Below are positions 1-9,122 of a stretch of 64,000 nt of DNA, piece after piece. Source of the stretch: Bugulina stolonifera (lineage: Eukaryota; Bryozoa; Gymnolaemata; Cheilostomatida; Bugulidae); NCBI GenBank assembly GCA_935421135.1, contig OW285188.1, positions 765,001-829,000 on the forward strand. Direction: 5' to 3'. Under the pieces are notes generated by a model. It had not been told where the DNA came from. It was given only the letters and a program-made list of their open reading frames with translations, and did no database searches. Both the position numbers and the translations under genes were made by a program. Within the stretch, counting starts at the first letter, position 1. Each line of letters opens with the position of its first letter.

Positions 1-115
1 TGTGTCAAAAATCACAAATCTGACATTATGTTTCATGTTTGCAAAGTTGAATATTGCATGCAAAGTCATGTTTTAGTGATTTTCATTCAAATTATGCATT
101 CTGAACATTGCAAAA
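1..115 (+). repeat. partial leading monomer, E-like
   Basis: This is the 3' half of a monomer cut by the window edge. It begins tgtgtc, as in family 2, and ends ttttagtgattttc followed by attatgcatt, which matches the end of class E. An E to J junction like this one recurs at 25850 and 31070, so the next unit (J at 116) is in a known context. Confidence 0.85.
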
Positions 116-322
116 GTTAATGAAACACATTGTTACAAACAGCAATTTGGTACCAAACACACTGAAAACTTACTTTTATGTAATATTGAACATCTTCCAC
201 TGGTCAATTTGTCAAAAATCACAAATCTGACATTATGTTTCATGTTTGCAAAGTTGAATATTGCATGCAAAGTCATGTTTTATTGATTTTCATTCAAAAT
301 ATGCACTCTGAACATTGCAAAA
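116..322 (+). repeat. class J monomer (207 bp, short)
   Basis: Family 1 unit starting gttaatga, with ggtacc and cttccactggtcaa. It lacks 21 bp relative to the 228-bp unit in the region after actag, and ends ttttattgattttc then aaatatgcac. Recurs at 2351, 21548, 25850, 31070 and 32873, and in every case is followed by A. Confidence 0.9.
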
Positions 323-352
323 GTGAATGAAACACATTGTTACAAACAGCAA

Positions 353-364
353 TTTGGTACCAAA
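353..364. other. 12-bp perfect palindrome in family 1 monomers (TTTGGTACCAAA)
   Basis: The site reads the same on both strands and recurs at about 30 bases into each ggtacc-bearing monomer. In family 2 the same place reads TTTGGCACAAAA, which breaks the dyad. It contains a KpnI/Acc65I recognition sequence, so digestion would produce a class-dependent ladder. Any protein-binding role is unproven. Confidence 0.85.
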
Positions 365-468
365 CACACTGAAAACTTACTTTTATGTAATATTGAACAT
401 CTTCTACTAGTTTATAAACTGATAACTCAAGTGTATTTGTCAAAAATCACAAATCTGACATTATGTTT

Positions 469-508
469 CATGTTTGCAAAGTTGAGTATTGCATGCAAAG
501 TCATGTTT
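469..508 (+). repeat. short direct repeats inside the monomer
   Basis: CATGTTT occurs at 469-475 and 502-508, and TGCAAAGT at 475-482 and 494-501. A related attgcaaaagt lies near each monomer boundary (542-552). These may be remnants of an older, shorter repeat, but the spacings (33, 19 and about 54 bp) do not form one clear sub-period. Confidence 0.6.
489..498. other. 10-bp perfect palindrome in most monomers (TTGCATGCAA)
   Basis: Located about 166 bases into the monomer, 8 bases after another small dyad, TTTGCAAA (473-480). The central GCATGC is an SphI site. It is altered to GCGTGC in W and R/W, and its right arm to gcatgcaga in Y, Z, R and S. Confidence 0.85.
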
Positions 509-550
509 TATTGATTTTCATTCAAAATATGCACTCTGAACATTGCAAAA

Positions 551-778
551 GTGAATGAAACACATTGTTACAAACAGCAATTTGGCACAAAACACACTGA
601 AAACTTACTTTTATGCAATATTGAACATCTTCTACTAGTTTACAAACTAATAACTCAAGTGAATGTGTCAAAAATCACAAATCTGACATTATGTTTCATG
701 TTTGCAAAGTTGAATAGTGCATGCAAAGTCATGTTTTATTGATTTTCATTCAAAATATGCACTCTGAACATTGCAAAA
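551..778 (+). repeat. class B monomer (228 bp)
   Basis: Family 2: ggcaca, atgcaat, gaatgtgtc, and the private change aatagtgc in place of aatattgc. Recurs at 2786. The B end is found in hybrids T/B at 14323, 36663 and 39849 and E/B at 12974. B or a B-ended hybrid comes before C at every C occurrence in the window. Confidence 0.88.
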
Positions 779-1006
779 GTGAATGAAACACATTGTTACA
801 AACAGCAATTTGGTACCAAACACACTGAAAACTTACTTTTATGTAATATTGAACATCCTCCACTAGTTTATAAACTGAGAACTCAAGTGTATTTGTCAAA
901 AATCACAAATCTGTCATTATGTTTCATGTTTGCAAAGTTGAATATTGCATGCAAAGTCATGTTTTATTGATTTCCATTCAAATTATGCATTCTGAACATT
1001 GCAAAA
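779..1006 (+). repeat. class C monomer (228 bp)
   Basis: Family 1: ggtacc, cctccact, private ctgagaactc and ctgtcattatg, ending ttttattgatttcc. Recurs at 3014, 8439, 10946, 14551, 16579, 36891 and 40077, and is always followed by D. It is absent after 40304. Confidence 0.9.
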
Positions 1007-1234
1007 GTGAATGAAACACATTGTTACAAACAGCAATTTGGTACCAAACACGCTGAAAACTTACTTTTATGTAATATTGAACATCCTCCACTAGTTTATA
1101 AACTGATAACTCAAGTGTATTTGTCAAAAATCACAAATCTGACATTATGTTTCATGTTTGCAAAGTTGAATATTGCATGCAAAGTCATGTTTTATTGATT
1201 TTTATTCAAAATATGCACTCTGAACATTGCAAAA
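1007..1234 (+). repeat. class D monomer (228 bp)
   Basis: Family 1: ggtacc, cacgctg (a CpG where the other classes have cacactg), cctccact, gtgtatttg, ending ttttattgatttttattc. With E it is the commonest class: I count 36 monomers carrying cacgctg, plus one inside the fused unit at 35360. D is almost always followed by E, making a recurrent D-E dimer. Confidence 0.92.
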
Positions 1235-1462
1235 GTGAATGAAACACATTGTTACAAACAGCAATTTGGCACAAAACACACTGAAAATTTACTTTTATGC
1301 AATATTGAACATCTTCTACTAGTTTACAAACTAATAACTCAAGTGAATGTGTCAAAAATCACAAATCTGACATTATGTTTCATGTTTGCAAAGTTGAATA
1401 TTGCATGCAAAGTCATGTTTTAGTGATTTTCATTCAAATTATGCATTCTGAACATTGCAAAA
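1235..1462 (+). repeat. class E monomer (228 bp)
   Basis: Family 2: ggcaca, gaaaattta (rather than gaaaactta), cttctactag, actaataactc, gaatgtgtc, usually ending ttttagtgattttc. I count 37, including hybrids and the truncated one at 63909. Tandem E-E runs occur at 50490-51173 (three), 56403-56858 and 59133-59588. Confidence 0.92.
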
Positions 1463-1690
1463 GTTAATGAAACACATTGTTACAAACAGCAATTTGGTAC
1501 CAAACACACTGAAAACTTACTTTTATGTAATATTGAACATCTTCTACTAGTTTACAAACTGATAACTCAAGTGTATTTGTCAAAAATCACAAATCTGACT
1601 TTATGTTTCATGTTTGCAAAGTTGAATATTGCATGCAAAGTCATGTTTTATTGATTTTCATTCAAATTATGCATTCTGAACATTGCAAAA
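1463..1690 (+). repeat. class F monomer (228 bp)
   Basis: Family 1: gttaatga, ggtacc, cttctactagtttacaaac, gtgtatttg, and private actttatg. Recurs at 3698, 11630, 17263, 37575 and 40761. It lies between E and G each time. The unit at 8895 begins F-like but ends as E. Confidence 0.88.
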
Positions 1691-1915
1691 GTGAATGGAA
1701 CACAATGTTACAAACAGCAATTTGGCACAAAGCACACTGAAAACTTACTTTTATGCAATATTGAACATCTACTAGTTTCCAAACTAACAACTCAAGTGAA
1801 TGTGTCAAAAATCACAAATCTGGCATTATGTTTCATGTTTGCAAAGTTGAATATTGCATGCAAAGTCATGTTTTATTGATTTTTATTCAAAATATGCACT
1901 CTGAACATTGCAAAT
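1691..1915 (+). repeat. class G monomer (225 bp)
   Basis: Family 2: gtgaatggaacacaatg, aagcacac, catctactagtttcc (3 bp shorter than cttctactag types), usually ggcattatg. Recurs at 3926, 11858 (gacattatg), 15463, 17491 (K-like end), 37803 (I-like end) and 40989. It shares the 3-bp deletion with class Y. Confidence 0.9.
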
Positions 1916-2143
1916 GTGAATGAAACACATTGTTACAAACAGCAATTTGGTACCAAACACACTGAAAACTTACTTTTATGTAATATTGAACATCTTCCAC
2001 TAGTTTATAAACTGATAACTCAAGTGTATTTGTCAAAAATCACAAATCTGACATTATGTTTCATGTTTGCAAAGTTGAATATTGCATGCAAAGTCATGTT
2101 TTATTGATTTTCATTCAAATTATGCATTCTGAACATTGCAAAA
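1916..2143 (+). repeat. class H monomer (228 bp)
   Basis: Family 1, preceded by caaatgtgaatg where other units have caaaagtg. It has ggtacc, cttccact and gtgtatttg and ends ttttattgattttc. Recurs at 4151, 12083, 15688 and 41214; 15235 is H with an F-like actttatg. Confidence 0.87.
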
Positions 2144-2350
2144 ATTAATGAAACACATTGTTACAAACAGCAATTTGGTACCAAACACACTGAAAACTTA
2201 CTTTTATGTAATATTGAACATCTTCCACTAGTCAATTTGTCAAAAATCACAAATCTGACATTATGTTTCATGTTTGCAAAGTTGAATATTGCATGCAAAG
2301 TCATGTTTTAGTGATTTTCATTCAAATTATGCATTCTGAACATTGCAAAA
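2144..2350 (+). repeat. class I monomer (207 bp, short)
   Basis: Family 1 with the 21-bp deletion, cttccactagtcaa, ending ttttagtgattttc. The copies at 2144 and 4379 share aaaattaatg. Recurs at 12311, 15916 and 41442, and as a T/I hybrid at 18172. Confidence 0.88.
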
Positions 2351-4585
2351 GTTAATGAAACACATTGTTACAAACAGCAATTTGGTACCAAACACACTGA
2401 AAACTTACTTTTATGTAATATTGAACATCTTCCACTGGTCAATTTGTCAAAAATCACAAATCTGACATTATGTTTCATGTTTGCAAAGTTGAATATTGCA
2501 TGCAAAGTCATGTTTTATTGATTTTCATTCAAAATATGCACTCTGAACATTGCAAAAGTGAATGAAACACATTGTTACAAACAGCAATTTGGTACCAAAC
2601 ACACTGAAAACTTACTTTTATGTAATATTGAACATCTTCTACTAGTTTATAAACTGATAACTCAAGTGTATTTGTCAAAAATCACAAATCTGACATTATG
2701 TTTCATGTTTGCAAAGTTGAATATTGCATGCAAAGTCATGTTTTATTGATTTTCATTCAAAATATGCACTCTGAACATTGCAAAAGTGAATGAAACACAT
2801 TGTTACAAACAGCAATTTGGCACAAAACACACTGAAAACTTACTTTTATGCAATATTGAACATCTTCTACTAGTTTACAAACTAATAACTCAAGTGAATG
2901 TGTCAAAAATCACAAATCTGACATTATGTTTCATGTTTGCAAAGTTGAATAGTGCATGCAAAGTCATGTTTTATTGATTTTCATTCAAAATATGCACTCT
3001 GAACATTGCAAAAGTGAATGAAACACATTGTTACAAACAGCAATTTGGTACCAAACACACTGAAAACTTACTTTTATGTAATATTGAACATCCTCCACTA
3101 GTTTATAAACTGAGAACTCAAGTGTATTTGTCAAAAATCACAAATCTGTCATTATGTTTCATGTTTGCAAAGTTGAATATTGCATGCAAAGTCATGTTTT
3201 ATTGATTTCCATTCAAATTATGCATTCTGAACATTGCAAAAGTGAATGAAACACATTGTTACAAACAGCAATTTGGTACCAAACACGCTGAAAACTTACT
3301 TTTATGTAATATTGAACATCCTCCACTAGTTTATAAACTGATAACTCAAGTGTATTTGTCAAAAATCACAAATCTGACATTATGTTTCATGTTTGCAAAG
3401 TTGAATATTGCATGCAAAGTCATGTTTTATTGATTTTTATTCAAAATATGCACTCTGAACATTGCAAAAGTGAATGAAACACATTGTTACAAACAGCAAT
3501 TTGGCACAAAACACACTGAAAATTTACTTTTATGCAATATTGAACATCTTCTACTAGTTTACAAACTAATAACTCAAGTGAATGTGTCAAAAATCACAAA
3601 TCTGACATTATGTTTCATGTTTGCAAAGTTGAATATTGCATGCAAAGTCATGTTTTAGTGATTTTCATTCAAATTATGCATTCTGAACATTGCAAAAGTT
3701 AATGAAACACATTGTTACAAACAGCAATTTGGTACCAAACACACTGAAAACTTACTTTTATGTAATATTGAACATCTTCTACTAGTTTACAAACTGATAA
3801 CTCAAGTGTATTTGTCAAAAATCACAAATCTGACTTTATGTTTCATGTTTGCAAAGTTGAATATTGCATGCAAAGTCATGTTTTATTGATTTTCATTCAA
3901 ATTATGCATTCTGAACATTGCAAAAGTGAATGGAACACAATGTTACAAACAGCAATTTGGCACAAAGCACACTGAAAACTTACTTTTATGCAATATTGAA
4001 CATCTACTAGTTTCCAAACTAACAACTCAAGTGAATGTGTCAAAAATCACAAATCTGGCATTATGTTTCATGTTTGCAAAGTTGAATATTGCATGCAAAG
4101 TCATGTTTTATTGATTTTTATTCAAAATATGCACTCTGAACATTGCAAATGTGAATGAAACACATTGTTACAAACAGCAATTTGGTACCAAACACACTGA
4201 AAACTTACTTTTATGTAATATTGAACATCTTCCACTAGTTTATAAACTGATAACTCAAGTGTATTTGTCAAAAATCACAAATCTGACATTATGTTTCATG
4301 TTTGCAAAGTTGAATATTGCATGCAAAGTCATGTTTTATTGATTTTCATTCAAATTATGCATTCTGAACATTGCAAAAATTAATGAAACACATTGTTACA
4401 AACAGCAATTTGGTACCAAACACACTGAAAACTTACTTTTATGTAATATTGAACATCTTCCACTAGTCAATTTGTCAAAAATCACAAATCTGACATTATG
4501 TTTCATGTTTGCAAAGTTGAATATTGCATGCAAAGTCATGTTTTAGTGATTTTCATTCAAATTATGCATTCTGAACATTGCAAAA
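2351..4585 (+). repeat. higher-order unit J A B C D E F G H I, copy 2
   Basis: Starts at 2351, 2558, 2786, 3014, 3242, 3470, 3698, 3926, 4151 and 4379, each exactly 2235 bp after copy 1. The one difference I noticed is gaatattgc in A (2558) versus gagtattgc at 323. Confidence 0.93.
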
Positions 4586-4813
4586 GTTAATGAAACACAT
4601 TGTTACAAACAGCAATTTGGTACCAAACACACTGAAAACTTACTTTTATGTAATATTGAACATCTTCTACTAGTTTATAAACTGATAACTCAAGTGTATT
4701 TGTCAAAAATCACAAATCTGACATAATGTTTCATGTTTGCAAAGTTGAATATTGCATGCAAAGTCATGTTTTATTGATTTCCATTCAAATTATGCATTCT
4801 GAACATTGCAAAA
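4586..4813 (+). repeat. class K monomer (228 bp)
   Basis: Family 1: gttaatga, ggtacc, cttctactagtttataaac, gacataatg, ending ttttattgatttcc. Recurs at 12518, 18379, 38028 and 41649, always before D. It differs from N mainly in its end. Confidence 0.87.
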
Positions 4814-5269
4814 GTGAATGAAACACATTGTTACAAACAGCAATTTGGTACCAAACACGCTGAAAACTTACTTTTATGTAATATTGAACATCCTCCACTA
4901 GTTTATAAACTGATAACTCAAGTGTATTTGTCAAAAATCACAAATCTGACATTATGTTTCATGTTTGCAAAGTTGAATATTGCATGCAAAGTCATGTTTT
5001 ATTGATTTTTATTCAAAATATGCACTCTGAACATTGCAAAAGTGAATGAAACACATTGTTACAAACAGCAATTTGGCACAAAACACACTGAAAATTTACT
5101 TTTATGCAATATTGAACATCTTCTACTAGTTTACAAACTAATAACTCAAGTGAATGTGTCAAAAATCACAAATCTGACATTATGTTTCATGTTTGCAAAG
5201 TTGAATATTGCATGCAAAGTCATGTTTTATTGATTTTCATTCAAATTATGCATTCTGAACATTGCAAAA

Positions 5270-5476
5270 GTTAATGAGACACATTGTTACAAACAGCAAT
5301 TTGGTACCAAACACACTGAAAACTTACTTTTTTGTAATATTGAACATCTTCCACTGGTCAATTTGTCAAAAATCACAAATCTGACATTATGTTTCATGTT
5401 TGCAAAGTTGAATATTGCATGCAAAGTCATGTTTTATTGATTTTCATTCAAAATATGCACTCTGAACATTGCAAAA
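5270..5476 (+). repeat. class L monomer (207 bp, short)
   Basis: Family 1, gttaatgagac, cttccactgg, with the 21-bp deletion; copies at 5270, 13202 and 19063 also carry cttttttgt. Recurs at 42333 and 46185. The last, at 46185, is the final 207-bp unit in the window. Confidence 0.87.
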
Positions 5477-5704
5477 GTGAATGAAACACATTGTTACAAA
5501 CAGCAATTTGGTACCAAACACACTGAAAACTTACTTTTATGTAATATTGAACATCTTCTACTAGTTTATAAACTGATAACTCAAGTGTATTTGTCAAAAA
5601 TCACAAATCTGACATTATGTTTCATGTTTGCAAAGTTGAGTATTGCATGCAAAGTCATGTTTTATTGATTTTCATTCAAAATATGCACTCTGAACATTGC
5701 AAAA

Positions 5705-5932
5705 GTGAATGAAACACATTGTTACAAACAGCAATTTGGTACCAAACACACTGAAAACTTACTTTTATGTAATATTGAACATCTTCCACTAGTTTATAAA
5801 CTGATAACTCAAGTGTATTTGTCAAAAATCACAAATCTGACATTATGTTTCATGTTTGCAAAATTGAATATTGCATGCAAAGTCATGTTTTAGTGATTTT
5901 CATTCTAATTATGCATTCCGAACATTGCAAAA
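5705..5932 (+). repeat. class M monomer (228 bp)
   Basis: Family 1: cttccact at full length, private gcaaaattgaatattg, ending ttttagtgattttc and attccgaac. Recurs at 19498, 21983, 26285, 28565, 31505, 33308, 42768 and 46620; the unit at 35360 begins as M. It is followed by N in every intact copy. Confidence 0.9.
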
Positions 5933-6160
5933 GTTAATGAAACACATTGTTACAAACAGCAATTTGGTACCAAACACACTGAAAACTTACTTTTATGTAA
6001 TATTGAACATCTTCTACTAGTTTATAAACTGATAACTCAAGTGTATTTGTCAAAAATCACAAATCTGACATAATGTTTCATGTTTGCAAAGTTGAATATT
6101 GCATGCAAAGTCATGTTTTATTGATTTTCATTCAAATTATGCATTCTAAACGTTGCAAAA
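5933..6160 (+). repeat. class N monomer (228 bp)
   Basis: Family 1: gttaatga, ggtacc, gacataatg, then cattctaaacgttgc. Recurs at 19726, 22211, 23576, 26513, 28793, 31733, 33536, 42996 and 46848, between M (or an M-ended hybrid) and O. Confidence 0.88.
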
Positions 6161-6387
6161 GTTAATGAAACACATTGTTACAAACAGCAATTTGGCACAA
6201 AACACACTGAAATTTACTTTTATGCAATATTGAGCATCTTCTACTAGTTTACAAACTGATAACTCAAGTGAATTTGTCAAAAATCACAAATCTGACTTTA
6301 TGTTTCATGTTTGCAAAGTTGAATATTGCATGCAAAGTCATGTTTTATTGATTTTCATTCAAAATATGCACTCTGAACATTGCAAAA
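6161..6387 (+). repeat. class O monomer (227-228 bp)
   Basis: Family 2 first half (ggcaca, atgcaat), private gagcatc, then ctgataactc, gtgaatttg and actttatg. The copies at 6161 and 19954 share a 1-bp deletion (ctgaaattta). Full-length copies are at 26741, 29021, 31961, 33764, 43224 and 47076. Copies at 22439 and 23804 end as U. Confidence 0.88.
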
Positions 6388-6615
6388 GTGAATGAAACAC
6401 ATTGTTACAAACAGCAATTTGGTACCAAACACACTGAAAACTTACTTTTATGTAATATTGAACATCTTCTACTAGTTTATAAACTGATCACTCAAGTGTA
6501 TTTGTCAAAAATCACAAATCGGACATAATGTTTCATGTTTGCAAAGTTGAATATTGCATGCAAAGTCATGTTTTATTGATTTTCATTCAAATTATGCATT
6601 CTGAACGTTGCAAAA
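6388..6615 (+). repeat. class P monomer (228 bp)
   Basis: Family 1: gtgaatga, ggtacc, private ctgatcactc and aatcggac, usually followed by ataatg. Recurs at 20181, 26969, 32189, 33992, 43452 and 47304; 29249 is P with a Y-like end. It follows O each time. Confidence 0.88.
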
Positions 6616-6843
6616 GTGAATGAAACACATTGTCACAAACAGCAATTTGGCACAAAACACACTGAAAATTTACTTTTATGCAATATTGAACATCTTCTAC
6701 TAGTTTACAGACTAACAACTCAAGTGAATGTGTCAAAAATCACAAATCTTACATTATGTTTCATGTTTGCAAAGTTGAATATTGCATGCAAAGTCTTGTT
6801 TTAGTGATTTTCATTGAAATTATGCATTCTGAACATTGCAAAA
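6616..6843 (+). repeat. class Q monomer (228 bp)
   Basis: Family 2: attgtcacaaac, gaaaattta, tttacagactaac, cttacatta and aagtcttg. Recurs at 9123 (starting gtt, without the ttgtcac change), 20409, 27197, 32417 (T-like end), 34220, 43680 and 47532. Confidence 0.88.
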
Positions 6844-7070
6844 GTGAATGAAACACATTATTACAAACAGCAATTGGCACAAAACACACTGAAAACTTAC
6901 TTTTATGCAATATTGAACATCCTCTACTAGTTTACAAACTGATAATTCAAGTGAATTTGTCAAAAATCACAAATCTGATGTTATGTTCCATGTTTGCAAA
7001 GTTGTATATGGCATGCAGAGTCATGTTTTAGTGATTTCCATTCAAATTATGCATTCTGAACATTGCAAAA
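6844..7070 (+). repeat. class R monomer (227 bp)
   Basis: Family 2: acattattac, a 1-bp deletion in caattggc, cctctact, ctgataattc, gatgttatgttcc, gtatatggc, gcagagtc. Recurs at 9351 and 20637. Full-length R/W hybrids without the deletion are at 27425, 34448, 43908 and 47760. Confidence 0.87.
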
Positions 7071-7298
7071 GTGAATAAAACACATGTTTACAAACAGCAA
7101 TTTGGCACAAAACACACTGAAAACTTACTTTTATGCAATATTGACCATCTTCTACTAGTTTACAAACTAATAACTCGAGTGAATGTGTCAAAAATCACGC
7201 ATCTGACATTATGTTTCATGTTTGCAAAGTTGAATATTGCATGCAGAGTCATGTTTTAGTGATTTCCATTCAAATTATGCATTCTGAACATTGCAAAA
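7071..7298 (+). repeat. class S monomer (228 bp)
   Basis: Begins like T (gtgaataaaacacatg) and continues like Z (gaccatc, actcgagtg, cacgcatctg, gcagagtc). Found only at 7071 and 9578, the two copies of the 2507-bp duplication, so it is probably itself an old T/Z hybrid. Confidence 0.82.
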
Positions 7299-7526
7299 GT
7301 GAATAAAACACATGTTTACAAGCAGCAATTTGGCACAAAACACACTGAAAACTTACTTTTATGCAATATTGAACATCTTCTACTAGTTTACAAACTAATA
7401 ACTCAAGTGAATGTGTCAAAAATCACAAATCTGACATTATGTTTCATGTTTGCAAAGTTGAATATTGCATGCAAAGTCATGTTTTATTGATTTCCATTCA
7501 AATTATGCATTCTGAACATTGCAAAA
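7299..7526 (+). repeat. class T monomer (228 bp)
   Basis: Family 2: gtgaataaaacacatg, ggcaca, cttctactag, gaatgtgtc, ending ttttattgatttcc. I count 19 full copies. It nearly always comes before D. Hybrids are T/B at 14323, 36663 and 39849 and T/I at 18172. Confidence 0.9.
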
Positions 7527-7982
7527 GTGAATGAAACACATTGTTACAAACAGCAATTTGGTACCAAACACGCTGAAAACTTACTTTTATGTAATATTGA
7601 ACATCCTCCACTAGTTTATAAACTGATAACTCAAGTGTATTTGTCAAAAATCACAAATCTGACATTATGTTTCATGTTTGCAAAGTTGAATATTGCATGC
7701 AAAGTCATGTTTGATTGATTTTTATTCAAAATATGCACTCTGAACATTGCAAAAGTGAATGAAACACATTGTTACAAACAGCAATTTGGCACAAAACACA
7801 CTGAAAATTTACTTTTATGCAATATTGAACATCTTCTACTAGTTTACAAACTAATAACTCAAGTGAATGTGTCAAAAATCACAAATCTGACATTATGTTT
7901 CATGTTTGCAAAGTTGAATATTGCATGCAAAGTCATGTTTTAGTGATTTTCATTCAAATTATGCATTCTGAACATTGCAAAA

Positions 7983-8210
7983 GTTAATGAAACACATAGT
8001 TACAAACAGCAATTTGGTACCAAACACACTGAAAACTTACTTTTATGTAATATTGAACATCTTCTACTAAATTGCAAACTGATAATTCAAGTGAATTTGT
8101 CAAAAATCATAAATCTGATGTTATGTTCCATGTTTGCAAAGTTGTACATGGCATGCAAAGTCATGTTTTATTGATTTTCATTCAAATTATGCATTCTGAA
8201 CATTGCAAAA
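7983..8210 (+). repeat. class U monomer (228 bp)
   Basis: First half family 1 (gttaatga, ggtacc, atgtaat), second half distinct: ctactaaattgc, ctgataattc, gatgttatgttcc and gtacatggc or gtatatggc. Copies at 10490, 13637, 16123, 35982, 39168, 45501, 49353, 51174, 56859, 57996 and 59589. In most cases it stands between E and Y. Confidence 0.88.
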
Positions 8211-8438
8211 GTGAATGGGACACATTGTTACAAACAGCAATTTGGCACAAAGCACACTGAAAACTTACTTTTATGCAATATTGACCATCTTCTACTAGTT
8301 TACAAACTAATAACTCAAGTGAATGTGTCAAAAATCACAAATCTGACATTATGTTTCATGTTTGCAAAGTTGAATAGTGCATGCAAAGTCATGTTTTATT
8401 GATTTTCATTCAAAATATGCACTCTGAACATTGCAAAA
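8211..8438 (+). repeat. class V monomer (228 bp), probable Y-Z-B mosaic
   Basis: Begins as Y (gtgaatgggac, aagcacac), continues with gaccatcttctac as in Z, and ends aatagtgc as in B. Found at 8211, 10718 and 16351, always between U and C. Confidence 0.83.
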
Positions 8439-9122
8439 GTGAATGAAACACATTGTTACAAACAGCAATTTGGTACCAAACACACTGAAAACTTACTTTT
8501 ATGTAATATTGAACATCCTCCACTAGTTTATAAACTGAGAACTCAAGTGTATTTGTCAAAAATCACAAATCTGTCATTATGTTTCATGTTTGCAAAGTTG
8601 AATATTGCATGCAAAGTCATGTTTTATTGATTTCCATTCAAATTATGCATTCTGAACATTGCAAAAGTGAATGAAACACATTGTTACAAACAGCAATTTG
8701 GTACCAAACACGCTGAAAACTTACTTTTATGTAATATTGAACATCCTCCACTAGTTTATAAACTGATAACTCAAGTGTATTTGTCAAAAATCACAAATCT
8801 GACATTATGTTTCATGTTTGCAAAGTTGAATATTGCATGCAAAGTCATGTTTTAGTGATTTTCATTCAAATTATGCATTCTGAACATTGCAAAAGTTAAT
8901 GAAACACATTGTTACAAACAGCAATTTGGTACCAAACACACTGAAAACTTACTTTTATGTAATATTGAACATCTTCTACTAGTTTACAAACTAATAACTC
9001 AAGTGAATGTGTCAAAAATCACAAATCTGACATTATGTTTCATGTTTGCAAAGTTGAATATTGCATGCAAAGTCATGTTTTAGTGATTTTCATTCAAATT
9101 ATGCATTCTGAACATTGCAAAA

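Larger units (their letters stand above)
323..550 (+). repeat. class A monomer (228 bp)
   Basis: Family 1: gtgaatga, ggtacc, cttctactag, gtgtatttg, and the private base gagtattgc. Recurs at 5477, 19270, 21755, 26057, 28337, 31277, 33080, 42540 and 46392; the copy at 2558 has gaatattgc instead. It follows a 207-bp unit (J or L) except at 28337, where it follows a D/A hybrid. Confidence 0.9.
116..2350 (+). repeat. higher-order unit J A B C D E F G H I, copy 1
   Basis: Ten monomers, 2235 bp, with starts at 116, 323, 551, 779, 1007, 1235, 1463, 1691, 1916 and 2144. The order and most single-base markers repeat at 2351-4585. Confidence 0.93.
4586..6843 (+). repeat. block K D E L A M N O P Q
   Basis: Starts at 4586, 4814, 5042, 5270, 5477, 5705, 5933, 6161, 6388 and 6616. 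The same series recurs at 18379 with shared private marks (cttttttgt in L, cattctaattatg after M, a 1-bp deletion in O), and at 41649. Confidence 0.92.
6844..9122 (+). repeat. block R S T D E U V C D/E F/E
   Basis: Starts at 6844, 7071, 7299, 7527, 7755, 7983, 8211, 8439, 8667 and 8895. D at 7527 has the private ttgattgatt and U at 7983 the private acatagttac; both recur 2507 bp later. The last two units are hybrids that lead into the second copy. Confidence 0.9.

Noticed and set aside
489..498. CATGCA as a seed-type (RY) regulatory element, or ATGCAAAG as an octamer-like site
   Set aside because: Short AT-rich matches are expected by chance, and nothing here indicates a promoter or an adjacent gene.
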